From Streptomyces sp. GQFP (GTDB lineage: Bacteria; Actinomycetota; Actinomycetes; Streptomycetales; Streptomycetaceae), in contig NZ_CP089312.1 in NCBI RefSeq assembly GCF_021545335.1, positions 1,860,001-1,924,000 on the forward strand: a stretch of 64,000 bases of DNA, in the 5' to 3' direction. The notes under the pieces were generated by a model. The model had not been told where the DNA came from. It ran no database searches and saw nothing but the letters and a program-made list of their open reading frames with translations. Shown here in pieces: positions 55,928-64,000 of the stretch. Both the position numbers and the translations under genes were made by a program. The first letter of the stretch is position 1. The number at the start of each line of letters is the position of its first letter.

Positions 55928-56692
55928 CTACGAGCCCTCACCCGCCCCCGAGCGCACCGCCCGTCCGACCTGCGCCCTCAGCGCCACGAACTCGGGCAGC
56001 CCCCGCGTCCCGATCTGGTCGCGCGGGCCGGGGAGCCCGACCGGGAGGTCGAGGAGGACCCGGGAGCCTGGGCCCGGCGACAGGACGACGACGCGGTCAC
56101 CGACGTACACGCTTTCGTCGATGTCGTGCGTCACGAAGACGATGGTCGCGCCGTCCGTGCGGTGCACTTCAAGGAGCAGGTCTTCGAGGTCCTCCCGGGT
56201 CTGGGCGTCCAAGGAACCGAAGGGCTCGTCCATGAGGAGCAGAGAAGGACGGCAGACGAGGGCGCGGGCGATGGCGACGCGCTGCTGCATACCGCCGGAG
56301 AGCTGCCAGGGGTGGCGGCGGGCGGCACCGGCCAGACCCACGCGCTCCAGGATCCGTTCCGCCTCCCCGCGTCGTTCGGCCCGGCCCAGACCGCGGCGGC
56401 GCAGCGGCAGCGCGACGTTCTCGCGCACGGTGAGCCAGGGGAACAGGGAGCGCCCGTAGTCCTGGAACACGACGGCGAGCCGGTCGGGCACACCGGAGAC
56501 GGGCGTGTCGTCGACGGTGACCGTGCCCTCGTGTGCGGGCAGCAGTCCGGCGATGGTGCGCAGCAGCGTGGACTTGCCGCAGCCGGACGGGCCGACGACG
56601 CACAGGAGTTGACCGTCGGGCACGGTGAGGCTGATGTCCCGCAGGACGCTGTGGTCGCCGTAGTGCTGGCCGAGGGAGTCGAGGGTGAGCAT
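55928..56692 (-). CDS. Nitrate/sulfonate/taurine-type ABC transporter ATP-binding protein
   Basis: A 254-residue ATPase. Walker [10 protein letters not shown] (34-42), signature LSGGM (131-135) and Walker B LLLMDEP (151-157) are intact, and [16 protein letters not shown] is typical of this class. It is the last gene of the four-gene operon 59524-55928 and powers the two permeases. The substrate is not evident; members of the class move nitrate, sulfonates, taurine or thiamine precursors. Confidence 0.92.
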   Translation of the reverse strand: MLTLDSLGQHYGDHSVLRDISLTVPDGQLLCVVGPSGCGKSTLLRTIAGLLPAHEGTVTVDDTPVSGVPDRLAVVFQDYGRSLFPWLTVRENVALPLRRRGLGRAERRGEAERILERVGLAGAARRHPWQLSGGMQQRVAIARALVCRPSLLLMDEPFGSLDAQTREDLEDLLLEVHRTDGATIVFVTHDIDESVYVGDRVVVLSPGPGSRVLLDLPVGLPGPRDQIGTRGLPEFVALRAQVGRAVRSGAGEGS

Positions 56693-56724
56693 CCGGATCG
56701 GTCACCTGTCCTGAGGGGCTGGGG

Positions 56725-57633
56725 TCATGTGGGTCGCTTGCTGCCGATCAGCCGCTTCTCGACCGCCAGCAGGCCTGTGTTGAGGAGGTGTCCGAGGGCG
56801 CCGAGCAGGACGAGGGCCGCCCATACGGTCAGCAGGTCGGAGCGCGACTGGGCGTCGGTGAGGGTGAAGCCGATGCCGTTGGCGGTGCCCGGCAGCAGCT
56901 CCGAGAACACCATGAGGATGAGGGAGAGCGAGAGGCTCAGCCGAAGCCCGGCGAAGATGCGCGGCAGCGCGGAGGGCAGAAGCAGCAGCCAGAGCCGTTC
57001 GAACGCGGTCAGACGCAGCACGGTGGCCACTTCGAGCCGCAGCGGGTCGACATTGCGCGCCCCGTCCGCCGTGTTGATCAGCACGGGCCATACGGCACTG
57101 AAGACGATCGACGCGATCTGCATCTGCGTACCGAAGTCGAGCACGACGACGAAGACGGGTACGAGGGCCGGGGGCGGGACGGCGCGCGCGAACTGGAGGA
57201 CCGGGTTGCACAGGGCGTACGCCCGGCGCGACCGCCCGACCGCGATACCCAGCGCAACCCCGGCGACGGCGGCGAGCGCGAACCCGACAGCCATCCGGCC
57301 GAGGCTGGGCAGGATGTTGTCGACGGCGGCGTCGGTGAGGAAGAGATGGCTGACGGGGCCGGAGAACCACAGATCGTAGGCGTGGCGTGCGATACGGCCG
57401 GGAGGAGGGAAGTAGACGCTGCCGTGCGCACGGGCGGCGAGCTGCCAGACGCCCACGGCGAGGGCGAGCACGAGCCAACGGAGCAGCGCGCCTCGGGCGC
57501 GGGAGCCCACACGGGCGGTACGGGAGGCGATAAGGGTGGGGGAGGCAGAACCGGTTCCGGCGGTCCCGGTCTTCTTCTGGGCGGTGTCCGCGCGTGGTGG
57601 CTTGTCGGCCGTGGGCCCTGTGCGGCCGCTCAT
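56725..57633 (-). CDS. ABC transporter permease (nitrate/sulfonate/taurine type), second permease
   Basis: A 302-residue membrane protein with about six helices after a basic, Pro-rich N-terminal part. The loop LRLEVATVLRLTAFERLWLLLLPSALPRIFAGL is the ATPase contact. The ATG at 57633 overlaps the upstream permease stop as ATGA. Two different permeases imply a heterodimeric channel, unlike the one-permease system of the sulfur operon. Confidence 0.9.
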   Translation of the reverse strand: MSGRTGPTADKPPRADTAQKKTGTAGTGSASPTLIASRTARVGSRARGALLRWLVLALAVGVWQLAARAHGSVYFPPPGRIARHAYDLWFSGPVSHLFLTDAAVDNILPSLGRMAVGFALAAVAGVALGIAVGRSRRAYALCNPVLQFARAVPPPALVPVFVVVLDFGTQMQIASIVFSAVWPVLINTADGARNVDPLRLEVATVLRLTAFERLWLLLLPSALPRIFAGLRLSLSLSLILMVFSELLPGTANGIGFTLTDAQSRSDLLTVWAALVLLGALGHLLNTGLLAVEKRLIGSKRPT

Positions 57634-58535
57634 GGGTGAACCTCGTGGTCGGAGACGTCGGTGGCGGACCGCTCGCCACGGACCGACGCGGACGCAGGGC
57701 GTGCTTGGCGCTCGCGTGGCCGGTGTTCCGGTGTCCACGGAAACGCTCTGCGTTCACACCGCACGAGCACCCCGTCGATGACCAGGCCCAGGGTCCCGGC
57801 CCACATCACACCTGCCAGGACGTCCCGGGTGCCGTCGGTCGCCGTGCCCGCCTGGGCGATGAAGATGCCGAGGCCCTCGCCGAAGCCGGCGAGGATCTCC
57901 GTGGCGACGGCGAGGATGAGGGCGATCGCGGCCGAGATGCGGATACCGGCCGCGATGAAGGGTGCCGTGCCGGGGAGTTCGACGTGGAGCAGCACGGAGA
58001 GGCGGCCGAAGCCGAAGGCGCGCAGGGTGTCCTTGGCGAGGGGATCGGTCTCGCCGAGTCCGTAGACGGTGTTGAAGAGGATCGGCCAGACCGAGGCGTA
58101 GGTGATCAGTGCGACCTTGGTCTCGGTGCCCGAGCCGAGGAGGAGGGAGACCAGGGGGATCAGTGCGACGGACGGCATCGGGCGCAGGAACTCGACGATC
58201 GCGCGTACGGCGGCGTCGACGACCGGCACGCTCCCGAGCAGCAGCCCCAGCGGGATCGCTATCGCGCAGGCCAGCCCCAGTCCCAGGGCCCATGCGCGCA
58301 GGGTCGCCCCGAGCCCGTCCAGAAAGGCCCGGTCGCCCGCCAACTCCACGGCCCGGGCCAGGACTTCGGACGCCGGCGGCAGATAGCTGCGCCGTACGAT
58401 CCCGGCCCTGCTCACCGCCTCGCACACCCCGAAGGCGAGGAGCACGCCGAGAACACCGAGCACCGGCTCCTGCCGTACGCGTACCCGACCCCGGCCCAAC
58501 TCCCGCACCTGTGCCCGTTCTCGTACCCGTTTCAC
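57630..58535 (-). CDS. ABC transporter permease (nitrate/sulfonate/taurine type), first permease
   Basis: A 301-residue permease. The contact loop is DPLAKDTLRAFGFGRLSVLLHVELPGTAPFIAAGIR, and SYLPPASEVLARAVELA opens the domain as usual. It starts with GTG overlapping the binding-protein stop by four bases, and its own stop overlaps the next permease, so all transporter genes are tightly coupled. The C-terminus has a long Arg-rich tail (ERRAFPWTPEHRPRERQARP) that is not typical. Confidence 0.9.
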   Translation of the reverse strand: MKRVRERAQVRELGRGRVRVRQEPVLGVLGVLLAFGVCEAVSRAGIVRRSYLPPASEVLARAVELAGDRAFLDGLGATLRAWALGLGLACAIAIPLGLLLGSVPVVDAAVRAIVEFLRPMPSVALIPLVSLLLGSGTETKVALITYASVWPILFNTVYGLGETDPLAKDTLRAFGFGRLSVLLHVELPGTAPFIAAGIRISAAIALILAVATEILAGFGEGLGIFIAQAGTATDGTRDVLAGVMWAGTLGLVIDGVLVRCERRAFPWTPEHRPRERQARPASASVRGERSATDVSDHEVHP

Positions 58536-59524
58536 CGCACCAACAGCGTCGCCGGATCGATCGCCTTCTTCAACAGCCCCTGTTTCTCCATCAGTTCGGT
58601 CAGCCGGGCGATCTGTGTGGCGTCCATGACCGGAGGGAAGACCGGCAGGTCGATGGAGTTCGCCTGGTCCGCCGTCACCTTCGTGTACGTCGGCACCACT
58701 GCGCGTACGGCCGACGGGTCCTCGCCGGCGATCTGCGCGGCGGCCTTGATGGCCCGTTGGAAAGCGGCGAGGGTCTCCGGGTTCTCGGTGGCGTACTGGT
58801 TGGTGGTGACGTAGCCGCTGAGGGGGATCGTCTCGACGGGTGGGGACGAGCCGTCGATGAGCACCCTTGCCTTCAGTTCGTCCTGGATGACGCTGTCGAA
58901 GGGCTCGACCACGTGGATGGCGTCGACCTGCCCCTTCTCCAGCGCGGCACCCATCTGCGGGAAGGGGACCTGCCGGTATTCGGGAAGCCCGGCGCCCGCC
59001 TGCTCCAGGATCTCGTTGAAGGTCAGCGACTGGACGTTGTTCAGGACGTTCACGGCGACCTTGCGGCCCTTGAGGTCGGCGACGGTCTCGATGTCCGAGT
59101 CCTTCGACACCAGCACATCCATCATGCGCGGCGCGGCTCTGATCGACTCGGCGACGATACGGATGTCGAGGGTGCCCTTCTCATGGGCCTGGAGGTAGGT
59201 GACGTAGTTCGCGCTCGCGACCACGTCGACCTGGCCCTTCGCCAGCGCGGGCAGCGCCTGGAGGCTCTGCTGGACCTGCGTGATACGGACGTCGAGTCCC
59301 TCCTTCTCGAACAGACCGCGGTCGCGCGCGATGTAGAGCGCGACGCAGTCGATCAGCGGCAGGGCAGCGACATCGATCCGTTCCTTGCCGTCGTCCGAGG
59401 AGGACGAGTCCGAGCCGTCGCCGCCACAGGCCGCGACGGCCAGAGTCAGGGCGGCCAGCACCGCCGCGAGTTTTCCTCTTCCTGGACTTCCCGAACTTTC
59501 CGAGCGCAATGGACGTAACGCCAT
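58532..59524 (-). CDS. ABC transporter substrate-binding lipoprotein (NMT1/SsuA-like)
   Basis: A 330-residue lipoprotein with hydrophobic AAVLAALTLAVAAC and lipidated C33. The fold shows in ALPLIDCVALYIARDRGLFEKEGLDV and ALPALAKGQVDVVAS, both typical of NMT1/THI5 and sulfonate-binding proteins. The substrate is unknown; a sulfonate, a taurine-like compound or a thiamine or riboflavin precursor are all possible. It opens the four-gene operon, and a 12-bp palindrome lies 14 bp before its ATG. Confidence 0.88.
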   Translation of the reverse strand: MALRPLRSESSGSPGRGKLAAVLAALTLAVAACGGDGSDSSSSDDGKERIDVAALPLIDCVALYIARDRGLFEKEGLDVRITQVQQSLQALPALAKGQVDVVASANYVTYLQAHEKGTLDIRIVAESIRAAPRMMDVLVSKDSDIETVADLKGRKVAVNVLNNVQSLTFNEILEQAGAGLPEYRQVPFPQMGAALEKGQVDAIHVVEPFDSVIQDELKARVLIDGSSPPVETIPLSGYVTTNQYATENPETLAAFQRAIKAAAQIAGEDPSAVRAVVPTYTKVTADQANSIDLPVFPPVMDATQIARLTELMEKQGLLKKAIDPATLLVR

Positions 59525-59537
59525 GGGCGCATGCCTA

Positions 59538-59549
59538 TCAAATATTTGA
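59538..59549. promoter_or_regulatory. TCAAATATTTGA palindrome, candidate operator of the second ABC operon
   Basis: A perfect 12-bp AT-rich palindrome lies in the 40-bp gap before the binding-protein gene. Its composition and position 14 bp before the start codon suggest a repressor site or leaderless promoter region. The regulator is unknown. Confidence 0.55.
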
Positions 59550-59564
59550 CATGATCACCACAGG

Positions 59565-60761
59565 TCAACGAGCCACCTGGACCACCGCACGCGTACCGCT
59601 CGTCCGCCAGCGCTGCCCTTCCGCGGCCACGAGCGCGGTCTCGGTACGGGCGTCGAGGCCGACGATCACGTCCGACTTCAGGGTGCGCAGGGCGGCCACC
59701 GGGCCGGGGAAGTACTCGGTGACGTCCGCGAACGGGGTGGTCGGGGGCCGGAGTCGGTCACCGACCAGACGGCGGTAGTTCAGGTCGCCCTTCATCACGG
59801 TGACCGTGGCCGAGGCGAAGTCCTCGCGCAGGTCGTCGGGCATCTCCGCGTACGGGAGGGGGGCGCAGGAGAAGGGGTGGGCGCGTACCGTGAGGCGGCC
59901 GTCGGCCATCGCGGACCAGAGGCGGTGACCGTACGCGGCGGCCTCGCCCGGAGCGCGGGTCAGCCGGCGCAGGGCGTCGACGACGTCGGCGGTGGTCGCG
60001 TCGGAGACGAAGAACGGGTGCGGTTTCACGTGCAGGACGGCGCGTTCGGCGTACCCCCGGGTCAGCAGGTGGTCCAGGAGCAGTAGATCGGGGACGAGTT
60101 CACGGCCCGCGTTGTCCGCGACCAGGCACACCGTGCCGGCGTCGCGTCGGGTGGGCCGGAGCAGCGACCAGAGGGACTCGCTGTCGTCTGCGACGAGTCC
60201 CGCCGCCTCTCCGCCCTCGTCCGCGCCGGAGAGCCGGAAGCCGAGGTCGGCCCGGTTGCCCCACAACGACCCGTGGAGCAGGGCGCGCGCCTGTTCCTCC
60301 TCCGGCCTGCCCACCAGGTCGTCGAGCGCGGCCAGTTCCTCGTCGGTCTCGGGGGCGTCCAGTTCGGCGAGTTTGAAAGGGCGGAAGGGGTCGATCCCAC
60401 GCCAGGCGCCGGCTCCCCCGTCTCCGCCGAAGTACCCGACCGCTTCGAGGAGTTGGCGGTAGAAGTACCCCTCCGCCCACAGCCACGGCACGTCGAACCA
60501 GGACCGGCCCGCGTACTCCCGGGTCCCCCACTCCTCCCACTGCTCCCGGTCCTCGGCCCCGGCCGGGAGCGGTTCGACGGCGCCCTCGGTGCAGTTCTTG
60601 AGGAGCGCGTCGAGCGCGCGGTGCTGCTCGGGGCCGTACGGGAAGGCGTCCCGTACCTTCTGGATGAGCGCGGGATGCCGTTCGGCCAGCACGCTCCAGG
60701 GGAACGACCCCGGCTCGTTGGAGAGGATCACAGGCGGGGACACGGAGTCGGAGACAGGCAT
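59565..60761 (-). CDS. ARMT1-like DUF89 (damage-control phosphatase) family protein
   Basis: A 398-residue protein of the DUF89/ARMT1 family. Metal-binding landmarks are VADNAGRELVPDLLLLDHLL (the conserved D and N), VKPHPFFVSDATTADV, and KGDLNYRRLVGD near the C-terminus. DUF89 proteins are metal-dependent phosphatases thought to remove damaged or excess sugar phosphates. The natural substrate here is unknown. The ATG at 60761 is chosen because conserved sequence begins there; the frame reaches 60836 without support. Upstream lies R1 copy 6. Confidence 0.85.
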   Translation of the reverse strand: MPVSDSVSPPVILSNEPGSFPWSVLAERHPALIQKVRDAFPYGPEQHRALDALLKNCTEGAVEPLPAGAEDREQWEEWGTREYAGRSWFDVPWLWAEGYFYRQLLEAVGYFGGDGGAGAWRGIDPFRPFKLAELDAPETDEELAALDDLVGRPEEEQARALLHGSLWGNRADLGFRLSGADEGGEAAGLVADDSESLWSLLRPTRRDAGTVCLVADNAGRELVPDLLLLDHLLTRGYAERAVLHVKPHPFFVSDATTADVVDALRRLTRAPGEAAAYGHRLWSAMADGRLTVRAHPFSCAPLPYAEMPDDLREDFASATVTVMKGDLNYRRLVGDRLRPPTTPFADVTEYFPGPVAALRTLKSDVIVGLDARTETALVAAEGQRWRTSGTRAVVQVAR

Positions 60762-60773
60762 GAGCCTCACGCT

Positions 60774-60820
60774 ACCGCCCCCCTCAGGGGCGCGAGGAAC
60801 TGCGCGACCAGCCACAACCA
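60774..60820 (+). repeat. Intergenic repeat family R1, copy 6, with hairpin
   Basis: A GGGGCGCGAGGAACTGCGCG core (60787-60806) with one change from the consensus, next to the hairpin CGCCCC-CCTCA-GGGGCG (60774-60792). It lies downstream of the ScbR-like gene and upstream of the DUF89 gene, so it could terminate the ScbR-like transcript. Confidence 0.7.
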
Positions 60821-60875
60821 ACCGGTCACCCGGCACTCAACCGCAAGCCCCTCCCCAGTAGCCGCACGGCCAGTC

Positions 60876-61526
60876 TCACGCCACCACCCTTATCTCCCGC
60901 TCCAGTTGCGCCACCAGGCTCAGATACCGCGCCCGCCTCGGCGTGGGCACCAAGGCCCGGATGGTGAGGCGCCACATGTCCGCCGTACGGCGGGGCTGGC
61001 GGGCCACCGGCTCCACCGCTCGGCTCACCACGCGGCTGCCGACGAAGAAGCTGACAAGGGAGTGCGCCATCGCGTCGACGTCGATGTCCGGATGGACGTC
61101 GGACTCCTTGACCGCGCCGAGGAGTTTGCCGGACGCGATCTCCGACCACTCGCGGAACGGGTGCCGCAGCGGCGGCCGTACGACGACGTCGCCGGCGGCG
61201 AGACGCAGGCCCGCCCGGGAGATCGGGCCCTCGACGGCCATCCTGGTGATCCCGAAGGTGATGCGGATCAGCGCTTCGAGCGAGGAGTAGCCGCGGCCCT
61301 CGATGTCCCTGGCCATCCGCCGGGAGGTCCTGGACTGGATCTCCAGGATGGCGTGGGCCAGATCCTCCTTCGCCGCGAAGTGGAAGTAGAGGGCGCCTTT
61401 GGTGACATGGGCGTGCTCGACTATGTCGCTCAGGCTGGTCGACTCATAGCCATGGCGGTCGAACAGGTCGGCCGCGGCCGTGATGATCGTCGCACGGGTC
61501 TGCTCGGCGCGTAACTGCCTCGCCAT
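60876..61526 (-). CDS. TetR family regulator, gamma-butyrolactone receptor (ScbR/ArpA)-like
   Basis: A 216-residue regulator. The helix-turn-helix region (ARQLRAEQTRATIITAAADLFDRHGYESTSLSDIVEHAHVTKGALYFHFAAKEDLAHAI) is close to ScbR/ArpA, as are the following receptor-domain residues. Its ligand-binding domain could bind a gamma-butyrolactone or a related signal, or it may be a pseudo-receptor. An autoregulator-box-like inverted repeat lies upstream at 61579-61596. It runs in the same direction as the AfsA-like gene, 75 bp downstream. Confidence 0.9.
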   Translation of the reverse strand: MARQLRAEQTRATIITAAADLFDRHGYESTSLSDIVEHAHVTKGALYFHFAAKEDLAHAILEIQSRTSRRMARDIEGRGYSSLEALIRITFGITRMAVEGPISRAGLRLAAGDVVVRPPLRHPFREWSEIASGKLLGAVKESDVHPDIDVDAMAHSLVSFFVGSRVVSRAVEPVARQPRRTADMWRLTIRALVPTPRRARYLSLVAQLEREIRVVA

Positions 61527-61578
61527 CGGCGCCCACCCCTTCCCACACCGTCCCGGCGCTCCCGAACTCCCTGAAGAA

Positions 61579-61596
61579 AAACGGGATATGCCGTTT
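61579..61596. promoter_or_regulatory. Autoregulator-element-like inverted repeat upstream of ScbR-like gene
   Basis: AAACGG (61579-61584), six bases GATATG and CCGTTT (61591-61596), followed by GTTT. This matches the general form of ARE boxes bound by ArpA/ScbR proteins (A-rich half, CGG, spacer, CCG, T-rich half). It lies 53 bp before the regulator start, so autoregulation is likely. Confidence 0.6.
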
Positions 61597-61601
61597 GTTT
61601 C

Positions 61602-62498
61602 TTACTGCCTGTACAAGATAGCCGACCGTTCCATGGTGCCCACCACACACTCGAAAACCGTGTGTCCCTCCTGTGTTCCCACCACCTTCAGGGCCCCGTC
61701 ACCTTGATCCGTGGACTCTATCCAGGTGGGCAGGTCCAGTTCGGCGAACTGATGGAAGGTCGTGTCGAAGGACACGGGTATCAGCCCGCCGTCGGGGCCG
61801 GTCCGCGCCAGCGCCGCCTGGCGGGCGGCCTCCAGGAGCAGCATGCCCGGTATGTGATCGAGAGGATGGTCGAAGAAAACAGCATGACCGGTATCAACTC
61901 GCAACTGCCAGTCACGATCGTCCTGTTGAGGCGGTGCCAGAACGACGTCCGCCGCCGAGTCCCGGCCCACGTCGGCGGCCGGCAGCCCCGGCGGGACGGG
62001 CAGCGCGGTCACGCCGGCCGCCGTACGACCGCCGCGCAGCCTGCTGAAGACGGCGCCGCTGGTGCAGGTGAAGGCGACGTCGGCATGCGCGACCAGCTCG
62101 CCGTCCAGCAGTACGTCGGCCGCGTAACGGGCCGAAACCAGGCGCTTGCCTCGATGGCGGATGTCGGAGAAGGTGATGTCGACGGTGGGTTCGGCAGGGA
62201 CCGGCCCGACGCCCAAGTGCTCGGGGAACGTCGTGATCCGGAACTCCTGGAGCACGAACTGGTGGTCCAGGGGCACCTGGTACTCGGTGTGGTTGAGCAG
62301 GGTTCCGGCCTGACGCACGGTCTCCACGACGAGCAGCGGATCGTAGGCCGTCCGGTCGGCCGACACGTGTAAACAGTGGACTCGCGGCCACTGTGCGGAG
62401 ACGCTGAACCGGTCGGTCTCCGTTCGGGACCAGCCGGTGGGGAACGTCTCCGCGATCGCCGCACGGTGCACGAGTTGGCGCGGAACGCTCGCCGTCAT
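61602..62498 (-). CDS. AfsA/ScbA-like gamma-butyrolactone biosynthesis protein
   Basis: A 298-residue protein with two AfsA (hot-dog-like) repeats: LVHRAAIAETFPTGWSRTETDRFSVSAQWPR ... YDPLLVVETVRQAGTLLNHTEY and, in the second half, VDTGHAVFFDHPLDHIPGMLLLEAARQAA. AfsA proteins join a beta-ketoacyl unit from ACP to dihydroxyacetone phosphate, the first committed step of gamma-butyrolactone signals. The ATG at 62498 lacks a good ribosome binding site; a TTG at 62534 with GAGGGAG close upstream would add 12 residues and is a fair alternative. Confidence 0.9.
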   Translation of the reverse strand: MTASVPRQLVHRAAIAETFPTGWSRTETDRFSVSAQWPRVHCLHVSADRTAYDPLLVVETVRQAGTLLNHTEYQVPLDHQFVLQEFRITTFPEHLGVGPVPAEPTVDITFSDIRHRGKRLVSARYAADVLLDGELVAHADVAFTCTSGAVFSRLRGGRTAAGVTALPVPPGLPAADVGRDSAADVVLAPPQQDDRDWQLRVDTGHAVFFDHPLDHIPGMLLLEAARQAALARTGPDGGLIPVSFDTTFHQFAELDLPTWIESTDQGDGALKVVGTQEGHTVFECVVGTMERSAILYRQ

Positions 62499-62758
62499 GA
62501 GTGGGATTTCGGCAGACTGCGGCACTGGAAGCAATGTCTCTCCCTCGGTCCCCCGAATGGCGTGGCAGACGGAAAGGCGCCCGCTCCGGTGAGCGTTAGA
62601 GTACGAGGCGACCGGTTTGTTTTCAACGAGATCAGTCGGTCCGGCCCTATGATCGGCGGTTCCGGCGCACCTGACCACGCGTCGTCACGCACCAGCACGG
62701 CACTGAATACGGCACCGAATACGGACACCGGCCAACTGGGCGCCAGGGAGGGGCTCTT
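62499..62758. other. Divergent control region between AfsA-like and second ScbR-like genes
   Basis: No gene is seen in this 260-bp region. It holds ACCGGTTTGTTTTC (62611-62624), an ARE-like half-site, and a direct repeat GAATACGG at 62705-62712 and 62717-62724 with 12-base period. Both lie where promoters of the two divergent genes should be. GGGAGG precedes the ScbR-like ATG by a normal distance. Confidence 0.5.
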
Positions 62759-63418
62759 ATGGCGAAACAGGAGCGCGCCATCAGGACGCGCAGGGCGATC
62801 CTGGAAGCCGCGGGCGCGGTTTTCGACGAACACGGCTACACGTCCACGACCATCGCGATGGTCCTTGAGCGGGCCGAGGTCACCAAGGGCGCCCTGTATT
62901 TTCACTTTCCTTCCAAGGAATCGCTCGCGCAGGCGGTGCTCGACGAGCAGGTGCCGTTCGGCACGGTCCCGGAACAGCCCTGCAAACTGCAGGAGATCAT
63001 CGACATGACGTTCGTCGTGGCGCAGCGGCTGCTGACCGACTCCCTGCTGCGAGGCAGCGTGCGGCTGACGGTGGACCAGGCGACGCCCCCCGGGGTCGAC
63101 CACTCCGGACCGTTCCGGCAGTGGGGGGAGCGGCTGATCGTGCTGATGGAACAGGCTGGCGCCCAGGGCGAGTTGCTGCCCACGGTGAAGCCGCAGGACA
63201 CGGTGGAGCTGCTGGTGGGGGGCTTCGCGGGCATCCAGTTGATGTCGCGGGCCCTGACCGACCGGGCGGACCTCGCGCACCGTATCTCGGTCCTGTGGTC
63301 CCACATCCTGCCCGGCATCGCGGTACCGGGGCTCCTGCTCGGACTGGACAGCCGGGCCGACCGCGGCGTCCGCATCCTCTCCCCGGCCCCGGCCCCGGTC
63401 CCGGTCCCCGTCCCGTGA
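62759..63418 (+). CDS. TetR family regulator, second ScbR-like receptor
   Basis: A 219-residue regulator. The N-terminal region (AKQERAIRTRRAILEAAGAVFDEHGYTSTTIAMVLERAEVTKGALYFHFPSKESLAQAV) is a typical ScbR/ArpA helix-turn-helix. The C-terminal tail is Pro/Val-rich (SPAPAPVPVPVP) and probably disordered. It is divergent from the AfsA-like gene, as ScbR is from ScbA in S. coelicolor, so this is the better candidate for the true receptor. It overlaps the next gene as GTGA. Confidence 0.92.
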   Translation: MAKQERAIRTRRAILEAAGAVFDEHGYTSTTIAMVLERAEVTKGALYFHFPSKESLAQAVLDEQVPFGTVPEQPCKLQEIIDMTFVVAQRLLTDSLLRGSVRLTVDQATPPGVDHSGPFRQWGERLIVLMEQAGAQGELLPTVKPQDTVELLVGGFAGIQLMSRALTDRADLAHRISVLWSHILPGIAVPGLLLGLDSRADRGVRILSPAPAPVPVPVP

Positions 63419-64000
63419 TTCTGCTGACGGGGGCCACCGGCACCGTCGGCCGACTGGTCGCCGAACGCCTGGCGGGCACCGGCCCGCTGCGCCTGCTCAC
63501 CCGCGACCCGCACCGCGTCACCCTCGCCGGTCCCGGAGTCGAGGTGGTGCGCGGGGACTTCGACGACGCCGCCGGGCTGCGCACGGCGCTGGCCGGCGTA
63601 CGGTCCGCTCTGCTCGTCACCGCGAACCCGCTGGCGCCGGCCCAGGACGAGAACTTCGTGGCGGCCTCCCGAGCGGCGGGGGTACCTCAGGTGGTGAAGC
63701 TGTCGGCCCAGGCGGTGACCGACCCCGGGGCCACCGACCTGATCACACGGTGGCAGCGGTGCAACGAGGAACTCCTGCGCGCCTCCGGCCTGGCGTGGAC
63801 CTTGCTGCGTCCGCGCGCCTTCATGTCCAACACCCTGGGCTGGGCCCGCTCCGTCCGGGAGGAGGGGGTCGTCCGGGGCCCCTACGGCACCTCGCGGAAC
63901 GCGAACGTCGACCCGCGGGACATCGCCGACGTGGCGGTACGGGCGCTCACGGACCCGGAAGCGCACGCGGGGCGGGCGTACGCGCTGACCGGACCGGCCG
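63415..64000 (+). CDS. NAD(P)-dependent SDR/NmrA-like reductase, 3' end cut by window
   Basis: The visible 195 residues begin ILLTGATGTVGRLVAERLA, an atypical SDR NAD(P)-binding motif, followed by LLTRDPHRV and LRPRAFMSNTL. NmrA-like or ScbB-like enzymes of this type reduce intermediates in gamma-butyrolactone formation or bind quinones. The overlap with the ScbR-like gene as GTGA and the AfsA-like neighbour favour a role in signal biosynthesis; this is inference. The 3' end lies beyond 64000. Confidence 0.8.
   Translation, partial: MILLTGATGTVGRLVAERLAGTGPLRLLTRDPHRVTLAGPGVEVVRGDFDDAAGLRTALAGVRSALLVTANPLAPAQDENFVAASRAAGVPQVVKLSAQAVTDPGATDLITRWQRCNEELLRASGLAWTLLRPRAFMSNTLGWARSVREEGVVRGPYGTSRNANVDPRDIADVAVRALTDPEAHAGRAYALTGPA

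Overview
This is a high-GC, gene-dense window with start-stop overlaps, GTG starts and strong purine-rich ribosome binding sites. It comes from a Streptomyces chromosome or a very close actinomycete. Diagnostic genes are a bifunctional geosmin synthase, a Streptomyces subtilisin inhibitor (SSI) family protein, AfsA/ScbR-type gamma-butyrolactone genes and a Streptomyces-type sulfate assimilation operon.

Layout. 1-2994: the end of a specialised-metabolite cluster, with a cut SyrP/TauD-like dioxygenase followed by sbnB and sbnA for L-2,3-diaminopropionate. 3032-8788: an AidB-like acyl-CoA dehydrogenase, a GAF-domain regulator, a secreted protein of unknown function and a GNAT acetyltransferase. 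8854-18416: a compact sulfur operon. It opens with an array of inverted repeats and a 27-codon leader peptide, then sulfite reductase, a 59-residue zinc-ribbon protein, cysH, cysC, cysD, cysN, a 34-codon Cys-ended ORF, a sulfonate-type ABC transporter and a sirohydrochlorin chelatase-like protein. Together these cover sulfate activation, reduction to sulfide, organosulfur uptake and probably siroheme supply.

18538-34818: mixed accessory and housekeeping genes. These are a PanE-like reductase, DUF1697, an MMPL transporter, an MGT-type glycosyltransferase, a sugar ABC importer without its own ATPase, a phosphotransferase, a divergent LysR/EamA pair, a DEDDh exonuclease, a HEPN/PLD-like protein and an apparently split copper amine oxidase. 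35008-45944: glycogen-to-trehalose genes glgX, treY and treZ, with two M14 carboxypeptidases, an SSI inhibitor and a DUF1707-FHA protein lodged between treY and treZ. 46047-53584: phosphotransferase, M24 peptidase, metallophosphoesterase, PDZ protein, multicopper oxidase and an unknown 509-residue protein. 53624-60761: geosmin synthase, a second sulfonate/nitrate/taurine-type ABC operon and an ARMT1-like DUF89 protein. 60876-64000: a gamma-butyrolactone signalling locus with two ScbR-like regulators, an AfsA-like synthase and a cut NAD(P)-binding reductase, with autoregulator-box-like sites.

Two families of intergenic repeats recur at the 3' ends of genes. Family R1 has the core GCGCGGGGAACTGCGCGAC and at least six loci here. 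Family R2 is a pair of about 101-bp inverted arms at 30182-30412, and it has supplied the C-terminal codons of the EamA transporter gene. I saw no tRNA, rRNA, CRISPR array, transposase or prophage gene.
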